From positions 1 to 64,000 of the forward strand of contig NJFT01000209.1 in the NCBI GenBank assembly GCA_002221725.1: a DNA stretch of 64,000 bases, given 5' to 3'. This document shows positions 1 through 12,840 of the stretch, in pieces. Every line of letters begins with the position of its first letter. Within the stretch, counting starts at the first letter, position 1. Under the pieces are notes generated by a model, which was not told where the DNA came from, searched no databases, and worked only from the letters and a program-made list of their open reading frames with translations. The translations under genes were made by a program, and so were the position numbers. The stretch is from Scedosporium boydii. Lineage: Eukaryota; Ascomycota; Sordariomycetes; Microascales; Microascaceae.

Positions 1-10
1 CCAAGAACAG

Positions 11-403
11 ATGGAAACCCTCGCCACCACCGCCCCCTCCGACGCCAACCGCGACTTCCTCACGCGCCTGATCGCCTCTCTCGAGGAGGATATACTCGAC
101 CCCCCCGAGGACGTGCGCGGTGTTTCGCAGGAGTTTTTGGACGGGTTGGACAGGGTGCCGAGGAAGAGGCTTGGCAAGGAGGACGCTTGTCCGATTTGTG
201 CGGAGACCTTCTTGGATGACAAGTATTGTTTGGTCGTGGAGCTGCCTTGTCATAAGAGTCATCGGTTTGATTTGGAGTGTGTGGGGCCTTGGTTGCAGAG
301 TAAGGGGTGTTGTCCGCTTTGTAGGAAGGACTTCGTGAAGAAGGTGGAGAGGGTTGTGGATAGCGAGGAGGAGGAGGATGATCCGATGGGTATGTTTTCG
401 TGA
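11..403 (+). CDS. Small RING-finger protein, probable E3 ubiquitin ligase
   Basis: A 130-residue protein in a single exon. Residues 60-104 hold a RING-like zinc-binding array: C60-x2-C63, then C80-H81-x2-H84-x5-C90, then C101-x2-C104. The tryptophan of a PWL motif follows the third group, as in many E2-binding RINGs. The wide H84-to-C90 gap makes it a RING variant rather than a textbook RING-H2. The N-terminal 50 residues are acidic and lack a signal or membrane segment, and the tail after the RING is a run of Glu/Asp. RING proteins normally bring an E2-ubiquitin to a substrate; the substrate here cannot be inferred. The start is the first ATG, only 10 bases into the window, so an upstream exon cannot be excluded. 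A GTATGT near the stop could be a donor giving a slightly different C-terminus. Confidence 0.8.
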   Translation: METLATTAPSDANRDFLTRLIASLEEDILDPPEDVRGVSQEFLDGLDRVPRKRLGKEDACPICAETFLDDKYCLVVELPCHKSHRFDLECVGPWLQSKGCCPLCRKDFVKKVERVVDSEEEEDDPMGMFS

Positions 404-1309
404 GTTTGGGGCTGGCGGTGTGCGGGGTCGAATATAGGAGGCGTTACGGGAAGGACGATGATGTGTGTGAATAGCATCAGAACAGCTGGTTGCTGAGGCG
501 TTCGTGGTCAGATCGGTAGCATAGCTTTCAAATTGGGTTCATCCGATCTACGGGTGTAAGTTATGAATATGTGCACTACCCCTTATCCAAGGGCTTGAAA
601 CATACATCATCTGAGGGAAAAGTAAGGGAAAGAATTTAGGACTTGCTGTCTTCCCAAGATGCTGCTACTGTTCCATCCAGGGCGATTCCAGGGACAGATG
701 AGCAAGCCTTCAATAGACACGGCAGATCTTCAAAGCTGGTGGCTCTAACTTAAGTTGACGACAGACTCACATCACACACGATATAAGCCCTCCCCTCGAC
801 AATCTACTTCTACGACTCCGGGCCCCTTCTTACTCCTTGGATCATGAAGTCTAAACCATCACAAAAAGATCCTCAAACGTGGCTGCAAAAGGGGTATATT
901 GCCAATGCAGGACCCAAACCCGGCCCTCTCAAACGGGTTAAAAAAAACTACAAACCTCCCTCAACTATACAAAAAAAGACAAACAACCTCGAAAATCCAA
1001 TGAATCCCACCCAACCATTTTCCCAAACGAGGTCCCATGAAGGGCTCTTTATTTCCATCTTTGTTGAACTGTTTTGTTTTTAGTATCCCACTGCCCCAGA
1101 AAGAAAACCTCCCAAGTCCGAGCAACGCCAATTCCAAGTGAACAAAAAAATAAAACATTATATAAAAATGGCTTCCGTCTCCAACGGTTAAGCGATGCCG
1201 CTACTCTTTCTTTCTTCCCTTTTGTTTTCTTGTTCCAACGATCCCTCTTTTGTTTTTGTAAACCAGTAATCCGCATCTATCAACAACACGAACGTACAAA
1301 TTTGCGCGT
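404..1309. other. Intergenic region between convergent genes
   Basis: About 900 bases holding the 3' flanks of the RING gene and of the minus-strand ERT1 gene. A short open frame at 844-1083 is Lys/Pro-rich, lacks the C-ending codon pattern of the neighbouring genes and was not accepted. No RNA gene or repeat was recognised. Confidence 0.6.
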
Positions 1310-3809
1310 CTAGACAGCCAATTGACGAGGCCCTTGGTTCCTGTAATAGCAGGGCAAGAACTATCGCAAACCACTAGTTAGTACAAGTCGTCAAGAGATA
1401 TTGGAATGATTCACTTACGTTCATCACAATCAGCATCGGAATGTCAAACACATCCCGCTTAATAACCCAGCAATAAGTGCAATCCACCTTGCCGTCCTTC
1501 TCGATCCCACGGATCCCATGCTCGCCATCAATCGTAGCGACCCTGCCGCTGAGAATGCTGCCGCGGTTGCTGTGGCCGTCTTTGTTCGCGCTGTTCGCGC
1601 CGGTGGAAGAAGATGATCCTCCCTCGGCGCTGGGACGGTACTTGAGCAGGCGACACTTGCGATTGACCTTGCCGCGGCTGTTCTCGAACGCCAGCTCGGC
1701 AAAGTCTTCGTAGAATTCAATGGCGCTCTCGTCATCCAGTAGCTCGGCGATAAAGACGGGCTGCGGCCTCTTCTCGCCGCCGTTGGCGGTGTCATAGGTC
1801 GTCGTCGGGCGGAGGTGGGGTGCCATTCCTACGCGGGATGAGTTGCCGTTGGTGGTTGCGCATCCAGTATTGGTGTTAAGGTTGGGCTCCTTGCCGAGGA
1901 GGACGTCCTTTGTCCAGCCTGTCAGGGCGGTAAACTCCTTATTGACGGCGGCGACCTCGCCCGTTCGGCGGCAGACGATCGTCGGTGCAGAACAGTGCTG
2001 CATGAAGTCTTCGTACTCGAAGAGCGTTCGCTGGAAGCACTTTTCCATGAAGATCAAGTCCTGACGGTTGAGGGTCTTTGTGCACGAGATGAAGGAAGGC
2101 CGGATGCTCGCCAGAGACTTGGCGATTCGCAGCGTCTTGTTTGGGTTGAACCGCTTCTGAAGGAAGGCGATGAGGTTATGGAAGCCATTGGTATATGGGT
2201 ACGGCTCCTTGACCGACTCGTAGATGAAAGACGAGTCGCGTCGACGCTTGCCGAGCAGCGACTGCGACGGTCCTCTCTTCGACATGGACGACTTCGTCTT
2301 GCTTTGGTTGTTATGCACCGCGGCGGCCTGCTGTCCTGCAGAGTTGTTGTTCTGGCCAGCTGCAGGAAGCGCGTAATGTCCAGTCGGCGGGGAGCCCTCG
2401 AACAGGTTTGTCTGTGGGCTCGCCGTTGTCTCCGTGCTCGGGCTAGCAAGACCTGCACTGTTCGCCTGAGCGGCAATGGCGTATGCATGAGGAAGACCAT
2501 GCTGCAATGTTCCTTGAAGGCCGAAATTCTGGGAATTGGAGTCCATGGCTGCCGCAAAATCCGGTAAACCATCGTATGCCAGAGGACCGTTATATTGCGG
2601 GTTATTATTACTATTAGCAAACACTCCGGGAAAGTTCACACCCGAGGTTGGAGGCGTGTGCATATTCGGATCCGAAGGGTTGACGTCGGCGGCTCCCGAT
2701 GACATCTGGGCTAGGATTCCAAATTCCATGGCCGGGTACTGGCTCCCAAAGTTCAAATTGTCCAGGTCAAAGTTGAACAGCGCCGGGTTGCTAGGATCGA
2801 AGATGGCGCTGATGCCGATGGGATCCGGGATGCTATTGAGACCCATGACGCCGAGCTGGCTCGTTCGGGGAGTCTGGAACGATGGCGAAACCGGAGAGGT
2901 CTGCGTGGCGAAACCCAGACCCTCGGGCATTCCGCTCACCGGAGGCTGCACGGTCGAGTAAACCGGGAAGGACTGGTTCGTTCCGGGAATGGATGCAAAG
3001 TTGCTGCCAGCCACCGAAGTTGGTTCCGAGTCCTGGGTGGTCACTTGGGGCTTGTTGTGCTCGTTCTGCCGAGTGCTTGGAGAGTTTGGATTGTAGTTGG
3101 GGCCCAACACGGGAAGCAACGCCTCCGGAGGCGCGTCGTGGAGGTATTTGGCCTTTTTGCGCACTCCATCCTGGCAGGCGTCTGCGAGACCTCTCTTGAT
3201 GCAGCGTTGGCACGGCCTTTCATCGCCTAAACGGAGGGTAAGAAAAGTAGTTAGTGGTGTTCAAGCCACCTCTCCTCCACTGCCTAGTCTCACTTTCACC
3301 CCTCCGCCGAAATTCAGGCGCTGGGGCAGCATGGTGGAAGACAGGTAGGATGGGTTTGAGGGGCAGCGGGTAGGGGAAGAGCGGTTGAAGGAGATAGAGA
3401 GAGGCAATGGATGTGAAAGAGCCCTCCCTTTCCGGCTTGGAAAAAGGGATGGAAGCAGTGTTGCATGATATGTGTAAGTGAGGGGCTTTTGATAGCTGTA
3501 GCTTCACTAGACGTCACAGACGATGGAACGGGGGAGAGAGAGAGGAAAGATAAGGCCCGGGCCAATCTTACCGCATGTCAAGTGAGCCCTCTGACAAGCA
3601 TAGCAAGCTCTCCTGGCCTTCTTCCTTCGTGGGCGGAAAGGATCCTTGGGATCATACTTCTTCTTCACCTCCTCAACCTGAACAACGACGTCCGAATTGT
3701 GGTTCTGATCAGTCATTTTGCTGTCGTCGGCGTCTAGGCCCATATCCTTGTCGTTGTGGTATTGTTCTCCGTTCTCAGTCATTGTAACTGAACCGTTGAG
3801 GGCGGGCAT
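1310..3809 (-). CDS. ert1: Zn2Cys6 transcription activator of gluconeogenesis, ERT1/AcuK type
   Basis: Three exons (3809-3572, 3226-1419, 1360-1310) give 698 residues. The 345-nt first intron splits the zinc cluster, with donor GTAAGA and acceptor TTTAG. Spliced, the cysteines are C69, C72, C79, C85, C88 and C97 (C-x2-C-x6-C-x5-C-x2-C-x8-C), preceded by an Arg/Lys stretch and followed by the family-typical [21 protein letters not shown]-like domain lies near residues 480-530 with the [19 protein letters not shown] motif. This set of features marks the AcuK/ERT1 family, nuclear activators of gluconeogenic and respiratory genes on non-fermentable carbon. The middle (about 120-390) is Asn/Gln/Pro/Ser-rich and probably disordered. 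The second intron (GTAAGT donor, TACTAAC branch site) leads to a 51-nt last exon starting FLPC; its exact end is the least certain part. An (TA)13 tract lies 27 nt upstream of the ATG. Confidence 0.93.
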
Positions 3810-3832
3810 CGTGGTGTGTCTTAGGTCTTGTT

Positions 3833-3836
<4 letters not shown>

Positions 3837-3862
<26 letters not shown>
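3837..3862. repeat. (TA)13 microsatellite in the ERT1 leader or promoter
   Basis: Thirteen uninterrupted TA units ending 27 nt upstream of the ERT1 start codon, with a short purine/C-rich leader between them. It may lie in the 5' untranslated region or act as a promoter element. Tracts like this vary in length between strains. Confidence 0.95.
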
Positions 3863-3867
<5 letters not shown>

Positions 3868-6800
3868 TTGAAAATTGCTGGGTGTCTCAGAAAGGCGAGG
3901 GGTAGGAGAGACTAAATGAAAAGAAGTGGGGGTTATAGATCCGTGCCAGGATGTGCCAGGACGTCTCGTAGCCGAAATGTCTCTCGTTTGGCGCACAAAG
4001 GCAAGGCCTCCAAAATAATAATTATAATAATAATAAGAGCCAGCGCATAAGGGGTTGGTTGCCGTTGTTCACACGCAGGGTAAGGCACCGGTTGCGAAAC
4101 CACACCTTTTGACCTTGGAATTCCAGGTAGTTTGTCCTAGGTACTTGTGATCCTGTCGATCGCGTAAGGCTTTCGCGAAACACTATATAGCGCCGGATAC
4201 GGCTTCCCAACAGAAGAGGTGGTGTGGGTGGTGTGGAGGAGGCAGCAAGAGGCAAAGAAGTATGATTAGCGTAGCAGCCAGTTAAAAAGAAGGCTGCTGT
4301 GACTGTGACGAAGGCGCAAGGGGAAGAAGTGATAGGATGGAGAGGATTCCAACGATCGTGTCACAGGCTGCCCAAGGGGGTGGTTTTATGTGACGGCTAG
4401 AGCACAAGCGTTGGGTTTTCTTGAGGATGTCGAATGGGGGTTATAACTTGTTGTGCGCCATTGGTAACAACCATAGCCTCTCGACTGCACCAGAAGTGCC
4501 AGTACTTCCCGAGAGAGGCCTTGTTGGGTATTGTCCACGCTCCACGGTATCCGAGGCGCGCCTGGGGAGATGCTAGAGGTGGAGGCAGCCCGGTAGAGAA
4601 ACGGCCAGTTTCGTGTCGCTTAGTGGGACGAAGAATCGAGGAATGTCGTGCCGGAAAATGGCTGCCCCGGGAAGAGCAGAAGAGGCCAGAACAGGGCGGT
4701 ATTTCGTATCACCAAGTCGGCGCGAGACACGGCCCGAGCACTATCTCGTCCAGATCTGAAGGAGAAAGGAAGCCGTGGTATCCTGTTTCGCAAAAGAGAG
4801 GTGCAGGAGCAGTAGCTGTTGGTCGACGTGTGTGTGAAGAACCGTGGGTAAGAAGACCAGAGGAGTGGGTAGCACACTTGTTCGGCAGGCGAAGTCGTCA
4901 CGGCGCAAAGAGCGAAAGGGCGGGAAGGGGGTGGGTGGAGATCGAGGTTGAGTGGTCCCTGGAAGAGTGGAAGAGTCGAATCGCGCGAGAGTCCCGTAAA
5001 GAGTGCAGGTGAAGCAGCGCGTCCAGCAAGACAAAAAACGCGGCGTCGAGGAAGCGTATTATTGAACTAGGTTCTGGAAGTCCCAGGTCAGGTCTGGCGA
5101 CGACCAGAGCAGGAGGGAGAGAGGGGAATGAGGAATGGACAGGATTCTGCAACTACCCGGTGTGCATACTTTATGGGCTTCAGAAACAACAAGACGAGAG
5201 CGATCGGCAAGAGCAAGAACACGGCGAGATATGGGTGTGGATTGGCGATCGAGGGTCAATTGGTTGTCTATCTTATTGGACCGAGGAAGGGGGGGGAGGG
5301 AGGTATCGATTTTGTGCCCCGGTGGCTGAAGCGAAGTACAGGTTGGTGCAGATAACAGGATTAGTCTGATCGGTTATCGAGAACGCAGACTAAGCGAAGG
5401 CAGAGAATCACAAATGCAAGCCTTTGGAAGAGGAGCGCGAGAGAGTGCACGAAGCAGAGGACGTGTTTTGTCTGGAAGATGGCAAGTTCGTCAAGAGTTG
5501 AAGAAGCGAAGGAGGCAAGAGGCAACCAGCAGAGGCAAAAGAATTTGCAGGTAAGAGCGACCACAGGCAGTGAAAATAATGAGCCTGACTTGGATGGGGG
5601 AACAAGGTACTTACATGTACTACATGTACCCGCTTCAAATGTGTTCGCTTCAGCGGAGGGCGGTGGGAACAAAAAATCGGGGCCTTGGGAACGGGGAACT
5701 TCACAAGGAAAGGAAGGGCCTGGGGGCGTTGGTTATTCCGTTGCCGTTTCTGGGGTTTTAGGGGACTTGGGAAAACTGGGATTCCCTTGTGACATCTCTC
5801 ACCGTCATTTAATACTGGATTCAGCCACCGTTTCATACCTGACCCTCGTATCGGTTTTTGATTGCGGGGTTCAAATAATTTTCAAGAGACGCATACACCC
5901 TGCTGGTTAACAGTTCTACTCTCAAGTACCTTGCCGCCTAGATTACACGGCGAACTATTGGCTGCTCAGCCTCGGTCAGCTTTCGATCCGTTCGCAAATG
6001 GGGCCGAAGCTAGCCTTTGGAACGTGCCCACCAACAGGTACCTCGTACTGGAATCACAAAGCACACGGTACAGAGATTCGAATGGATTCCAAGAGTGCAA
6101 AAGCGGATACTGCACTCGTAAGAGATACCTCAACCTCGGGTACTCGGTACTCGCTGAGCCCTTCACGGCGAGCACCTTAGCCGCGTTTCGGTGAGGAGGA
6201 GGAAACGGTTTTCCTCAACTGTTGGAGATGGATTACCTGGATTTAATGCAGGTAAAGCTCCACCGTTTGGGCCCACCAAGGGCCACTGCTTTCGTCAGTG
6301 CGCCGGTCAGATTGACCAACTCGTGGGGCTAAGCAAGGATTGCCGTAAAGGTCTCGCAATCGCAAAGAAAAAAAAGAACAGACAAAAAAAAGATTTGAAA
6401 AAAAGACGTCCCTCTTTGGACTCGGAATTGAACACGCCTATACGCGGCAGGATTTCAGAAATAAGTGTTGAGCTTGCTCACTCCTCATGAGGTGTTTATT
6501 TGCAAGACTTATGCTCTTCTCTCTGACCAATTGCGACACACATGTTCGTTGTCGCGTGCTCCTTGTTCATCAAAGTCCTCATGTGCGGCTTTGAAATTTG
6601 TTCCCTCTCACCTCTCATCAGCCATCAGCCCCTCCCTGCCGCACGCCGTGCACGGTCCAATAAGGGTTTTTACAAGGGTTCGTGATCGCTGGAATGACTC
6701 CCTCTGAAGGTACGAAGGACGAAGTAGAGTCGTATCGTGGGCTAGTAGTCTCGTACCTGCCTGGCCAGCTGGCTGTGTTAGTGTCTCTTCAAGCAGAGAG

Positions 6801-7368
6801 AGCTCTCCACACGCTTGTCACTACTCTTGTCGCAGGATTTCCATCAAAATGACATGAGAAATCCAAATCCAGGGGGAAACAGTATGTGAGAGAGCATAAA
6901 AAGCAGTAAAGCACATGAGCTATCCTCGTATGCGGGAGTAAATTAATCCAAAAAAGCCATCCTCAGCATCACCACTAGATTTATCGAACCATGTTTGCCT
7001 ACCCGTCCTGTACAAGTATTCAGGGTCCTGTCCCTGACACTGAGGGAAGAGCGGACGAACCAAACTTTCACCGCCCATTTGCTCCGGGTCCTCGGATCCA
7101 ATCCCAATGCTTGGATGGTCTGTGACGCGCGGGCGTTGTGCCGAACCGTGTGTCTCTTTTGAGGCTCGCAGCGGGAGGGGCTTCAATGTTCAAATCAGCA
7201 AAACTGCCTGCCCCGCTCGCTTCCCAACAGCCATAGCCGAGTTTATTGGAGCTCTATCGCCGCAGGAAAGGAGGGGCCGGTTCAATGTGGCAGACTCTAG
7301 TACCTTACTACCCTCCTTTTGCTAAAGCAAGCAAGAAGCACGTACGTTGGCGGCGTCGGCTAGTGTGG

Positions 7369-7396
7369 GCTCCTTGCTCCTTGCTCCTTGCTCCTT
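7369..7396. repeat. Tandem repeat, four copies of GCTCCTT
   Basis: Four perfect contiguous 7-base units within the ERT1 upstream region. No function is evident. Confidence 0.95.
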
Positions 7397-9644
7397 CACG
7401 TCTGCCTAGCTGACTTGCATCTCGATCAGACTAGCTGACGCGATCTAGGCGCAAACAGGACAAAACGGGGCAGCAAGTTGGGAAACGATTACCCTTGCGA
7501 ACTATTACTTACACCTCGTGGTGGATTCGGTTGGCGCTATCCCCCTCGTTTTCGCATCGAGGTGCTCCATTTGAGGACTGAATTGAAGATTGCCTAGCTC
7601 GAAATCAGAAAGCTGATATTGATAGTGGTTTTCAGCCAAGCTCACCGACCCTGGTAGCTAGGTTGGAGGCTTTGCGAATGTGCCCCATAACTTGGCCTGT
7701 TATCACCACGCGGCCAGTCTTCGATGTCCGAGCCGCGAATTGATCGGGCCTATGATGTCGTCATCACTCTCAACTATGGGTGATCCTTCGAGGACTGCTT
7801 TTTCCAAGCAGGCAATCCACTGAATAATTGAATAATACCTTCGTACATCGTGAGGAGTCAAGGTAGCTCAGTCTACAAAGTGCCATGCCCGGCATTAAAT
7901 CGATACATTCCCGAGGTACTCATTCAGACTGCTTTCTCCCATCCTCATTGGCTGCCTTGGGGTCCAGGGCAAAAAAAGAAAGAAAAAAATCAGAGAAAAA
8001 AAGCCGTAAAAATATGCCTGGGCGGCTCAACGCGCTACGTGGATGGATGTAAGTGCTCGCTGCGATGCAACAATAACGTCGACTCTTGTTGAGAGAACGG
8101 GTCACTTTGTGGTAGCAGCTCCCGCCAACGAAGAAAAAACCCTGATCCTAGAAGTTTCAGAGCAAAAGAATAACCAACCTCTTCGTGCTCAGATCGTAAT
8201 ACGTCCCTAACATCGTGAGACGCCCGCATCGTGAGGTGAGGGAGATAGTGAATGCGTAGATAGCCAGACTTTGAGACTCGAAGACCCGAGACGGCTTTCC
8301 GGGACCCGGAGCAAAGGGCAAGCGCGATGCGGGGTAGCAGTTGTCACTGTTGCTTTCGCTCGCGACCGCCCGACGGATTCATTGGATTCATTGGATTCGC
8401 ACTTCATTTCCCGCCGCCACCTTTTTTTGATCCTGGGTTCTTGATCACACTCGGCATTCGCCTTCCGGATTACCAGCTGAACCTATGAATGAATGAACCT
8501 ACGATGAGGTTACCTTTCCGTTCCCTAAATGCACACCATTTCTTGCTTCTAAACTACACACATCAAATTGCCCCCACCGCACTGGGAATAGAGCATCTTT
8601 CATCTTTCAAAACTCCCAAGAATGCACACCGTTTTATCCAGGGCCTGGCCCGAGTCTGGAGTCTGGCCCTCCCACGCCTCTGTCCCTATCTCCCCTTGCC
8701 AGGCTCGATGTCCTCTTCGCCCTTCGCCCCTTCGCCTTCGCATCCCGGTCTCACCCGATATCCTCCTCCTGATCCTTACCCCAGATTTTCTTAACCCGAC
8801 ATCCTCCTAGCGTCCGCAATGAAACTTAGATCTTCAAGCATTATTCACGATTTGCAGACCTGGCAAAATGTTTCGACTCGGTTTTTTTTTTTCCCCTGGA
8901 ATCTAGGATGTATCCACTCAGCCCGCGCCGTGTCGTGTAACGTACGAAATGGCTACACCGCGAAGGAGCCGGCCGGTATCTGCGATTGATGCATTGATTC
9001 AATTGATATCACATCACATCCTAGCTTGGTCGCATTTTTTTTTTAATCTTTTTTTTTGTTCCCCCCTTTTTGAGGAATTCGCCATCTCATCTACCGTGAC
9101 TGGGCTTTTTTTCACGGCACTTGTGCCTCAGCCTGCTGTGTGACAGCTTTCCGTCTTCCGCCTCCCGAGGACTAGGCTTAATACCTACCGATGCATGATC
9201 CCAATTTTCCTGATCTCTATTTTTGCCCATTGCCCTGGCCCCCATGTTCCCACGTCCCCCCAATGTCCGCATGTCCCCCTTGTCCGTCAATGTCTCTCTC
9301 CTCCTGGTAACTGTACCCAGTTGAGCACTCCATCTGTCGAGATGATCCATTGTCACTCGTCCCGTCCACAGTCCAGTCCACTCAAACTCTCCACAGGTTC
9401 TCCATTCGTCCCCACTCCTCCTCTACCTCGGCTTAGACCAGCGGTTCCCGCTCCCCCTCAAAAGGCGAAGAACGAACTCTTGATCAGAGCTGCCTCGAAA
9501 GTACTTCGTACTTCTTTTGCTACTCCGTACTTCTTGGCACTTGTCTTTGCCCTGCGCCAGTCTCCCTTTCTCAAGCCCAATTGGAATTTGACTTCGTAGT
9601 TTTACTCCGTAGCGTACGCCGCATGCTAGCATCGTCTGACTGAC

Positions 9645-9755
9645 ATGCAGCTTGCCATCGCCCTCGCCATCAAGATGACCCTGTTCTTTGCCCCCGTCTC
9701 AGGTACCCATTTGCCATTCCAGCTGTGCAAGACGAGCCAACATCCATTGAAGTAA
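9645..9755 (+). CDS. Doubtful 36-residue open frame with signal-peptide-like start
   Basis: Starts at ATG and encodes MQLAIALAIKMTLFFAPVSG followed by 16 residues including one cysteine. The first 19 codons mostly end in C or G, unlike the surrounding DNA, and the hydrophobic N-terminus resembles a secretion signal. A GT directly after the signal-like part (9703) could be a donor, making this the first exon of a longer secreted protein, but no convincing acceptor and second exon were found. It may equally be chance. Confidence 0.13.
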   Translation: MQLAIALAIKMTLFFAPVSGTHLPFQLCKTSQHPLK

Positions 9756-12700
9756 CCTCGTCCGCCGAATCAGGGTCTCCTTTTGTCTTTACGGAGTATG
9801 TCGTACTAGTGAGGGGGGAATGAAACACCAAGCAATGCTGCACCCATCGAATTGATATGTGCTGGCACAGCTGCACACCCCCTTCAAATACGGACGGAGC
9901 TAAGAGGCGTCAATAAATCAAACCAGGCGCGCATTTTATTGAACTCGAGATAGTAAGATATGATAATCTCTTACTGCTATTCTCGGCCCAGGCTATGCAG
10001 GCCAAGATTAGATTTTGCCTCTGGATCCGATGATGTTGATGATGTTGAATTATGGAGAACATTGGATCTTCCCACCTGATGTCTAGATTGACGCCAGTCC
10101 TGTAGCTAAGTCCTTCGTCCTTCCTCATGACTTCACGATCGATACTGTTATTGGTCCTACTGCAGCCACAGCCTTTATGACAGGATGACCAGTCGCGTCT
10201 TCCCCCAGGAGCATGCAGGAGGCCCCATCACAAAGCCAGGGCAAGGATTCCAGGGGTGGGGCATAGCTTGTCATTGAAGCTGAATACATGACATTGAGTC
10301 TATAGCTCATGTCGGTCGTCTCTGACTTCGTAGGATCGATCTGTTCTACCCATTACACTCATCTACCAAATGTTCCTTTTCATTGTGACTTCGTGAAGTT
10401 CTGTTATTACGTCATGTTCAAAGATGGGTGTAAAGAAGATACATTGGAGAAAAAAAGCTTCGCGGGACGGACGGCTGCAAGCAGAGAGTCTCAATATACA
10501 CGACAGGGAAGCCCAACGTTTCACGAAAGGCCCTCGACGAGGCAGACATGCGAAGATCACAAAGGCACGAAAGAGACGGTGACTTCATGACTTCACTCGA
10601 CTCTTTTTCTCTCTAATTGCGCTTGTGTGTTACACGATACGCTGCATTTTTGTTTCGTTTATACTCCTCACCTCGAAGGAAAAGCTGCCTCAAAGAGCCG
10701 AGAACCGTGATGGAGCTTGGAAATGCCATCTAGGTGCTAATATAAAACCGAAAAGCCCTCCAAGGAATCTCGTCCACGGCACACCCTACAGACGGGTGCT
10801 TGCATAAACAGCCCTCCTCCCTTGGAGAAACGAGCCTTTCGAGCCTTTTCCCCTCCCCCCCATTCATCCCCCCACGTAGAGGAGGCGTGCGACTTATTCA
10901 TTCATGACTAAGGCTGATGGACTGGGACATGTGCAGATGTTGTGAAGCCGACGATCTTTTTTGGTTGTGCATGGTGTGTGGATGGTTCAAGGCGGGAAGG
11001 TCTTGGAGATGCGATGGAAAGATGAGCATATGATGGGTGAATGATATGCGATATAGGCAGGCGATCTTCAACTTCAGCTTCGCCTGGGTATATCATATAT
11101 CGCCGAGCACCTCGCCAAGCTCGAGTCTGAATAGCCTCTCAACTCTTTTCGTCTCCGCCCATGATACGCACACACACCTACCATGGTCCGTCCATCCATC
11201 TCGGGTTACGCTTCCCATGACACCCTCCGAAACACTCTCTGTTCCCAATAGAGCGGAAAAGCCCCGACGAGTGACGAAGCAGAAGCAGGAGAGGAGCGCA
11301 CAAGAAACAGGAAAGGGAGCGGGAAGCAAGAAGATATCATCCCAAACTCGGCCAATCGGCACCGCATCTCGCTGCTCATTCCCACGCGCCCCGAAGCCAC
11401 TTCATTGGATTCGGTACGGGCCCTCGAGTAACCTCAACGTGGTGTGCCCTCCTCCTTTCCATATCTTGCCTATCCCGCGTCCAACATGCACTCGAAGAGT
11501 GCCTGATCCCGTCTGGAACCTGATGCTCTTCTCCAAAGCTGCCATATCACAGGAACACAACGTCGTATTGGTCTATCACTGCCGTTTGATCCAGGGCGCC
11601 TCCCCCATCCCTTGTTCCATGTTGAACGGGGGTTACGTTTCTGCCATTGCTTCACGAGCCTCATCTTGCCTTTCCAAAAGTGAAAGCCAGTGCCGAGAAG
11701 CCCATCTTACCTCTTTGAGGAAGTCCAAGCGAGGTTTTGGGAAAAGAATAAGCTCTACTCGAGGGAGGAGTCCGCGGAACATCTTCCTCCTTCTCCAAGT
11801 TTGAAAAGATGCGGCTGTCATAGTCATATAAGTGATAATTGGGGAAGAATTTCCAAATGAGCAGCTCAAGCGGAATTGCGACTGGCTGAGGTAGGCTCCC
11901 AGGTGGTAGCAGGCTCCAGGGCGCTCAGAGGCCAGGGTAATGGGCGGGTTCAGGGGGTAGTGGTCCTCCCCCATGGGACTCAAAAAACACTTTTTCTTTT
12001 TTTCTTGAATAAGATCTGCATTCAATTTTAGCTCATTCTTCTCCGTCTTTTTGGTATTTGAATTATTCAGAGTAGACATTGCAATTGATCTAGGAACGGC
12101 GCGACGTCTTCGCGGGATGAGGGATGAGGCCAAGGACGAGGAAGCACCATATCACGATGCCCAGCTCTGTAGTCAAACGCCTTTTAATTTAAACTCTGTT
12201 CTCTTGGGATAGATGCCATTGATCCGTTCCGATATATTGGTTTTTGGCTCGGAGGGGAAGCCGGATGACCTTCGTGATATTGACAACTTGCCGCTCCCCT
12301 TGTCCATGAGAACGTCGATCCGACGGTGTCTTTCTCGTCACACGAGGACAAGAACCATCTCGAGAGTCTCAACTCACGAGTGGTTCCCTTTATTGAAAAG
12401 AAGATTCCGAGATCTACAAAAAACGCGTAACAATATATCCTCGTTTCTCATTGTGCAGGTATCATAGCCTCTATCGATGGTGGTGTCCGTCTATATACGA
12501 ACCAGATCCATGAAAACAAGAAGCCACTGCCAATACAAGTAGATACAGCGAGACGGCAGAAAAGCCAAGTCCGTCGTCGAGCCGACGCATGGCGTTTTTG
12601 TGCCCAAGTCGCCGCCAGCACTCTCAGCTTTGACCGAGATTCAGCTCGGCGTTTCTGCCCGTCTCTGAAAACTCCCAACTCCCATGCCCTAGCGCCGAAA

Positions 12701-12840
12701 ACGATGCAGCCAACACAAGTTCCTCCGGCCCATGAGTAAACGGCTCATTTCCACCTTTGCCCCCAGAAGAGAACGCAATCCCGCCTCCTCATCACATTCC
12801 CGTCCTCCGATCCGTGATGCTCCATCGTCTCCTCTCTTTC

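Larger units (their letters stand above)
3810..12840. other. 9 kb gene-free region upstream of ERT1
   Basis: Lies between the ERT1 start and the 3' end of the glucanase gene, both on the minus strand, so it is formally the ERT1 upstream region. The longest open frames (4434-5012 and 11046-11804, plus strand) are compositionally biased, have comparable open frames on the opposite strand, and show no domain, codon bias or splice structure. No tRNA, 5S rRNA or transposon remnant was recognised. Base composition is not AT-rich, so there is no obvious sign of repeat-induced point mutation. The region may hold a long leader, distal regulatory DNA or a non-coding transcript. Confidence 0.6.

Noticed and set aside
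4434..5012. A 192-residue plus-strand frame upstream of ERT1
   Set aside because: Arg/Gly/Glu-rich because of purine-rich DNA, comparable frames exist on the other strand, no domain, no third-position bias.
11037..11804. A 255-residue plus-strand frame
   Set aside because: Begins at a non-ATG codon (first ATG at 11046), uneven codon use, composition of random sequence, several long frames on both strands.
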